This document shows positions 60,148 to 64,000 of a DNA stretch of 64,000 bases, piece after piece. Where the stretch lies: NCBI GenBank assembly GCA_947495555.1, contig CANLZI010000001.1, forward strand, positions 782,861 through 846,860. Reading direction: 5' to 3'. The number at the start of each line of letters is the position of its first letter. Positions within the stretch are counted from its first letter, which is position 1. The notes under the pieces are model-generated. The model was given only the letters and a program-made list of their open reading frames with translations. It was not told the DNA's origin and ran no database searches. This stretch comes from an uncultured Erythrobacter sp. Its GTDB lineage: Bacteria > Pseudomonadota > Alphaproteobacteria > Sphingomonadales > Sphingomonadaceae. A program made the position numbers and the translations under genes.

Positions 60148-60517
60148 GCGCACTGAGTTCCTGTCCCAGAACACTACAGCTGACACACCCAAAATCCGCA
60201 CCAGGCGCTCGGTTGGTGACCGCGTGGCAGAGGCTCTACAACAATTGTCGGACGGCCACGCCATTCTGGTGCGTCACAGGGAAAAAGCATGGGCCAGCAT
60301 CACATTTGCCGGCACCAGACACCAGATCACTTTGGAATTTAATACACCGGCAGCCATAGAAGCGGGCGAGCAATTGATCGCCGATCTGCCCGATCATGAA
60401 TTCGCCATTCCGGGGCAATTGGTGGCCGAAGCCACAATCGGCAGTGTCGATCATTGCCTTCACCCTCAGCCGAAATTGACGGTCAACGTAACCTTGCTGC
60501 TGCTGGAGGAAGCCTAA
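60146..60517 (+). CDS. Hypothetical protein (123 aa)
   Basis: A 123-residue product. RRSVGDRVAEALQQLSDGHA is a helix, and then alternating strands and helices follow (ILVRHREKAWASITFAGTRH, ITLEFNTPAAIEAGEQL), ending LTVNVTLLLLEEA. No family was recognised. The start at 60146 lies close to the end of the S24 remnant on the opposite strand, and the two frames overlap by 2 bases. The upstream bases offer no strong ribosome binding site, so the true start might be later. Confidence 0.6.
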   Translation: MRTEFLSQNTTADTPKIRTRRSVGDRVAEALQQLSDGHAILVRHREKAWASITFAGTRHQITLEFNTPAAIEAGEQLIADLPDHEFAIPGQLVAEATIGSVDHCLHPQPKLTVNVTLLLLEEA

Positions 60518-60537
60518 TGCTAGCGGCCTGCCCTCGA

Positions 60538-61476
60538 TTAATATCCGCGCGAGGGATCAAACACGGGCGCGACAGCGTCACCGCGCAAATATTTCTCCAG
60601 GTTTTCCAAAAAGCGAGTGGCGCTGCGTTGGAACATTTTGTCCTGCGCCCGGCCTGACAGATGCATCGTGATATGAGCGTTATCGAGCGTCCACAGCGGG
60701 TGATCAGCGGGCAAGGGCTCTGGCGTAGTGACGTCAAGAAACGCGCCGCCAATGGACTTTGCTTTCAGGGCCTCGACCAAGGCGGGCTGATCAATCACAG
60801 CCCCTCGCGCGATATTGACCACCACTGCATCCGATTTCATCGCGGCGAGTTCCTCCGCGCCAATCATGGCATCGGTTTCCGGCGTGGCGGGGACAGCCAG
60901 GATCACCCAGTCAAACTCGCCCAATTGGTCGCGCCATTGATCGGGGGTTAGCGTGCCTTCTCCGCCCGAGCGTCGCACCACAGTGACATCTACATCGAAC
61001 GCTTCCAACCGCGGTTTGATCAGCTTGCCAATCGCGCCATAGCCCAACAGCAAGGCCTTGCTGCCAGCTAGCTCACGCTTGCCGGGGCTATCCTGAATCC
61101 ATTCCTTGCGTTCTTGCGCGCGCACCACATCGCGATAGCCCTTGGCAATGTTGAGCATCCCCATCACCACATATTCCGCGATTGTCAGTGCATTGATCCC
61201 GGCCCCATTGGTCACCGTAATATCGCGTTCAATCAACACATCCATCGGCAAAAAATCCAGGCCTGCATAGACGGAATTGAGCCATTTCAGGCTCTTGGCC
61301 GCGCGCAAGGTTTCCGCCATCGCATCTTGTTCATACATATCGAACCAGCCGATTTCCGCCCCAGGCACTGCCTCCAGCGCCTCTTCCTTGGTCATAAACC
61401 AACGCACATCCAGACCGTCGGGCAGGCGTGGTTCAAGCATGGGCCGCATCAGGCCGGATATCGCGAGGATCGTCAT
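60538..61476 (-). CDS. D-2-hydroxyacid dehydrogenase
   Basis: A 312-residue NAD(P)-dependent D-isomer-specific dehydrogenase. The nucleotide motif is LLGYGAIGKLI, the signature VVNIARGAVIDQPALVEALK holds the catalytic Arg, and the acid/base region is HITMHLSGR, with His at the expected place. GVxxLT-type pattern GINALTIAEYVVMGML is typical. Substrate could be glyoxylate, hydroxypyruvate or another 2-oxoacid. It is 61 bases upstream of the convergent hypothetical gene. Confidence 0.9.
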   Translation of the reverse strand: MTILAISGLMRPMLEPRLPDGLDVRWFMTKEEALEAVPGAEIGWFDMYEQDAMAETLRAAKSLKWLNSVYAGLDFLPMDVLIERDITVTNGAGINALTIAEYVVMGMLNIAKGYRDVVRAQERKEWIQDSPGKRELAGSKALLLGYGAIGKLIKPRLEAFDVDVTVVRRSGGEGTLTPDQWRDQLGEFDWVILAVPATPETDAMIGAEELAAMKSDAVVVNIARGAVIDQPALVEALKAKSIGGAFLDVTTPEPLPADHPLWTLDNAHITMHLSGRAQDKMFQRSATRFLENLEKYLRGDAVAPVFDPSRGY

Positions 61477-61485
61477 ATCAGTGTG

Positions 61486-61842
61486 TTAAGGCCGGAACGC
61501 CATGAAGGCCACCCCTGCCAGCACCGGCAAACCCGCTAGGTCCACGAGGGCAATTCTCTTGAGTTGAATCGGACTTCCACCCAACCAGTAAAGCACAAGA
61601 AAGCTCATCATGCTGATGCCAACAATCAGCACGGCCAACTTACGACCCTCCGGTATAAATGCAGCCCACACGCAGGCCACAAAAACGGCAAAAAACAATC
61701 CCGCGCGATGCTGCATGAGCAGGAACAACGGGTTATCGGGCTCTATGCGATACAGTGTGGTCAACGTTTGCGGGCGAAACAGCGCCAGCGCAGGCATTGC
61801 GTGGATAGCTGCAAGAATGAGCCAAAGAATAGGTTTCAACAT
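61486..61842 (-). CDS. Small integral membrane protein (4 TM)
   Basis: A 118-residue product with four TM helices (about 3-22, 45-63, 71-91 and 99-116). MPALALFRPQTLTTLYRIEP and LMQHRAGLFFAVFVACVWAA are recognisable for a family of small membrane proteins of unknown function; database names such as phosphopantetheine adenylyltransferase for this type are misleading. It lies 9 bases upstream of the dehydrogenase gene. Confidence 0.7.
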   Translation of the reverse strand: MLKPILWLILAAIHAMPALALFRPQTLTTLYRIEPDNPLFLLMQHRAGLFFAVFVACVWAAFIPEGRKLAVLIVGISMMSFLVLYWLGGSPIQLKRIALVDLAGLPVLAGVAFMAFRP

Positions 61843-61861
61843 GCAACTTTAATAGCAAATG

Positions 61862-62320
61862 CTACAAATCTGGCAAGGTCAGGCATTGGCTAAAGTCGAA
61901 CGGGCGCGTTGTGAGTGGCGGGACACTGGCAAAATCTGGGTGCGCGGGGTTCATCATCACAATTTGCGCTTCGGGCAAAACAACCGATTGGACCGAGGCC
62001 AGCAAGGTCCGGCCCGACGACAGCCAATCGTCACCCAGCCTGCGTTTTTCCTCAGGATCGGCGACAAAAGGCAGCGCTTCGGGCTGAGCATCGATTTCGG
62101 TCCAGCCGAGCACATAGTCTTTGTCGATATTGGTCAAGTCGCGCGGATTGCTGGGCAAATATCGCATCACCACAAGCACTGCCAAGCCGGCTTCTGACGC
62201 GAAATTGACCACCGGCCTTCCCGGTGACGTCCAGCGTGCTCCATGTTTCTCCGGCCCTGATCCGTCCAGCGCCACATAGGGCTCGCGGGTCAGGCGCCAC
62301 AGCTTCAAGAGAGCTTCCAC
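61862..62320 (-). CDS. RES-domain protein (NAD+-degrading toxin-like), no antitoxin beside it
   Basis: A 152-residue RES-family protein. LWRLTREPYVALDGSGPEKH and GARWTSPGRPVVNFASEAGL match the GRWNSxG...Y region with the key Arg; the usual Tyr after VV is Asn-Phe here. GDDWLSSGRTLL and VQSVVLP...MNPAHPDF match the C-terminal signature with its Ser. RES toxins degrade NAD+ and are normally paired with an Xre/DUF2384 antitoxin just upstream. No such gene lies here: it overlaps the cysS 3' end by 16 bases and a membrane-protein gene follows. Toxicity or a housekeeping role cannot be told apart. Confidence 0.85.
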   Translation of the reverse strand: MEALLKLWRLTREPYVALDGSGPEKHGARWTSPGRPVVNFASEAGLAVLVVMRYLPSNPRDLTNIDKDYVLGWTEIDAQPEALPFVADPEEKRRLGDDWLSSGRTLLASVQSVVLPEAQIVMMNPAHPDFASVPPLTTRPFDFSQCLTLPDL

Positions 62321-63735
62321 TCCCAGCCCAAAGGATCGCCGTCCATCAGATCGACGCCCTTGGCAGCAAGCTCATCCCGGATTGCGTCAGATGTGGCAAA
62401 ATCCTTGTCCGCGCGCGCAGCCTTGCGGCGAACGATGGCGTCCTCGATCTCCGCCTCGGTCATTTGCGCATCTTTGGGGCGAAGGCGCAGATCGGTACGG
62501 GTGAGATCAAACAAGTTTAATCCCAGCACGCCATCCATATGCTCGACAACTGCACGCTTGATGGCGGCATCGACCTTCTTTGTTGCCAAAGCATCTTCCA
62601 AGGCGGTGAGAGCAATGGCGGTATTCAAATCATCGCTGATCGCGGCTTCAAACTTCTCTAGCACTGGCGCAAATTTGGGATGGTCTATCGCTCCACCCAC
62701 AGGCGCATCGGCCAACCGCTCCACCAGCATCACCATCCGCTTTAATCTGGTGAGCGCGGCCATCAGCCCTTCCCAGCTAAACTCCAGCTCGCTGCGGTAA
62801 TGCGCTTGCAGGCACATCATCCGATAGGCGAGCGGGTGAAACCCCCGGTCAACCAAGGTTTGCAGCACCAGAAAATCGCCGGTCGACTTGGACATTTTGC
62901 CCCTGCGGTCGATCAGGAAATTGTTGTGCATCCAGATCTTGGCGGCGCTGTCTGAAGAGCAATTATGCGCCTGATTTTGCGCGATTTCATTGGGGTGGTG
63001 AATTTCGCGGTGGTCAATCCCGCCGGTGTGGATGTCAAAGGGATGGCCGAGCAGTTCGGCACTCATCACGGAACATTCCAAATGCCAACCGGGCGCGCCC
63101 TTACCCCAGGGAGAATCCCATTCCATCTGACGGGTTTCGCCCGCCGGGGTCTTGCGCCAAATAGCGAAATCGGCCGCATTGCGCTTGCCATCAACGGCAT
63201 CGATCCGGGCCTCGCCTTCTTCCGTCACGGCGCGGGCCAAGCGGCCATAGTCGGGCACGGTCGAGATATCGAAATAGAGCCCGCTGTCGAGCTCGTAACA
63301 ATGCTTGTCCTGCATCGCTTTGCCCCATTCGATCATGCTCTCGACATAATCGGTCGCGCGCGGATGGGCAGGCTTGCGCACATTCAGCCGGTCCAGATCG
63401 GCCTCGAACACTTCTTGATAATAGCGCGCAATATCCCATGCGCTTTTGCCTTCAGCAGCGGCAGCCTTCTCCATCTTGTCGTCACCTTCATCGGCATCGC
63501 TGGTCAAATGGCCAACGTCGGTGATGTTGATGACATGGGACAGCTTCAAGCCCTTGTGGCTCAGCGTGCGGCCCAGCGTATCGGCAAAGATATAGGCGCG
63601 CATATTGCCGACATGCTGGTAATTATAGACCGTTGGCCCGCAAGTATAGACGCGCGCCTCACCGTCATGGATCGGGGTAAAAGTTTCCAGTTCGCGGGTG
63701 AGCGAGTTGAACAGTTTGAGCGGTGCGTCAGTCAT
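62305..63735 (-). CDS. cysS: Cysteine--tRNA ligase
   Basis: A 476-residue class I aminoacyl-tRNA synthetase. YTCGPTVYNYQHVGNMRAY holds zinc ligand Cys32 and the HIGH-like HVGN motif. GKMSKSTGDF is the KMSKS loop. Length is near the usual 460. The ATG at 63735 is preferred over a TTG at 63771. The 3' end overlaps the RES gene by 16 bases, an unusual layout for a toxin-like gene because it ties translation to an essential gene. Confidence 0.95.
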   Translation of the reverse strand: MTDAPLKLFNSLTRELETFTPIHDGEARVYTCGPTVYNYQHVGNMRAYIFADTLGRTLSHKGLKLSHVINITDVGHLTSDADEGDDKMEKAAAAEGKSAWDIARYYQEVFEADLDRLNVRKPAHPRATDYVESMIEWGKAMQDKHCYELDSGLYFDISTVPDYGRLARAVTEEGEARIDAVDGKRNAADFAIWRKTPAGETRQMEWDSPWGKGAPGWHLECSVMSAELLGHPFDIHTGGIDHREIHHPNEIAQNQAHNCSSDSAAKIWMHNNFLIDRRGKMSKSTGDFLVLQTLVDRGFHPLAYRMMCLQAHYRSELEFSWEGLMAALTRLKRMVMLVERLADAPVGGAIDHPKFAPVLEKFEAAISDDLNTAIALTALEDALATKKVDAAIKRAVVEHMDGVLGLNLFDLTRTDLRLRPKDAQMTEAEIEDAIVRRKAARADKDFATSDAIRDELAAKGVDLMDGDPLGWEWKLS

Positions 63736-63783
63736 GACAGGCGCTTTGAAAGCCTGCGCCGCAATGGTCAATCCCGATTGGGC

Positions 63784-64000
63784 TCAATCCCAACCCAGAA
63801 ACTTGACCTGCTCGTCCAGCGGGACGCGCTCACGCTCGTAATTGTTGAGCGGAGCATCGGGATCGCGATAGCCGATCGCCATGCCGCAGAAGAACATATA
63901 GCGTTCATGGTCCAGCCCCAGATGATCGCGGATCACATCGGCATAGAGCGCCATATATTCCTGATAGCAGCTATCCAGACCCTCTTCGCGCAGCAGCAGA
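63784..64000 (-). CDS. Nitroreductase family protein (5' end outside window)
   Basis: Only the last 71 codons lie in the window, ending at TGA 63784-63786. LDSCYQEYMALYADVIRDHL and HERYMFFCGMAIGYRDPDAP, then NNYERERVPLDEQVKFLGW, are the C-terminal pattern of an oxygen-insensitive nitroreductase (FMN). It is oriented as cysS, 48 bases upstream of the cysS start. Confidence 0.85.
   Translation of the reverse strand, partial: LLLREEGLDSCYQEYMALYADVIRDHLGLDHERYMFFCGMAIGYRDPDAPLNNYERERVPLDEQVKFLGWD

Noticed and set aside
1..64000. CRISPR array, riboswitch or rRNA
   Set aside because: No regularly spaced 25-40-bp repeats with spacers, no rRNA sequence and no recognisable riboswitch leader were seen in any gap.

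Overview
The window looks like chromosome of a free-living alphaproteobacterium, most probably Sphingomonadales and close to Erythrobacteraceae. This is inferred from MucR/Ros and Mur-type Fur regulators, IHF, a class II DAHP synthase, a DUF1489 protein and the gene orders nfu-nitroreductase-tsaB-rimI-mucR-fur-plsC, mutY-DUF721-DsbA-smc and rpmF-plsX-fabH-ihfA-merR. Base composition is moderately GC-rich, and most genes are packed with short or overlapping junctions. No phage structural genes, CRISPR array or rRNA genes were seen.

Layout. 1-5.5 kb: a LysR regulator (cut by the left edge) divergent from pirin and azoR, then nadE, which carries an in-frame N-terminal helix-turn-helix region, and a YghU-type GST. 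5.6-15.6 kb: accessory DNA at a tRNA-Gln gene. A 7.9 kb island runs from the tRNA 3' end to a 20-bp copy of that end just past the tyrosine integrase. It carries a serine recombinase with its own repeat array, small Cys-rich and membrane proteins of unknown role, and no virion genes. A second, 2.1 kb segment with the same left-end organisation, a multicopper oxidase and a degenerate third attachment site follows in tandem. 15.6-30.8 kb: SDR, retropepsin-like protease, amine-oxidase-like flavoprotein, the ergothioneine pair egtB-egtD, a diguanylate cyclase, DAHP synthase, an M16 protease, then nfu, a RutE-like nitroreductase, tsaB-rimI, mucR, fur and plsC. 30.8-38.9 kb: LysR, corC, ybeY, two opposite-strand genes that split the usual cluster, phoH, miaB, a small nucleotidyltransferase-like gene and a lipase-like lipoprotein. 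39-46.5 kb: cyclophilin, mgtE, DUF1489, SDR, DUF1295, a DsbA/FrnE protein, nudC and a beta-lactamase-like hydrolase. 46.6-53.5 kb: mutY divergent from a DUF721 gene, two DsbA-like genes and smc. 53.6-64 kb: merR-ihfA-fabH-plsX-rpmF, MAPEG, an MBL hydrolase, a BCCT transporter, a remnant S24 repressor, a D-2-hydroxyacid dehydrogenase, an orphan RES-domain gene overlapping cysS, and the end of a nitroreductase.

The most notable structure is the attachment-site system. Three att copies (5657-5676, 13493-13512, 15546-15568) are accompanied by three clusters of 13-bp direct repeats (5726-5764, 13396-13430, 13561-13595) placed as integrase arm sites would be. One cluster encodes the first residues of the integrase itself. 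The other strong observations are the HTH-NadE fusion, the repeat array upstream of the serine recombinase, and the RES toxin-like gene without a recognisable antitoxin.
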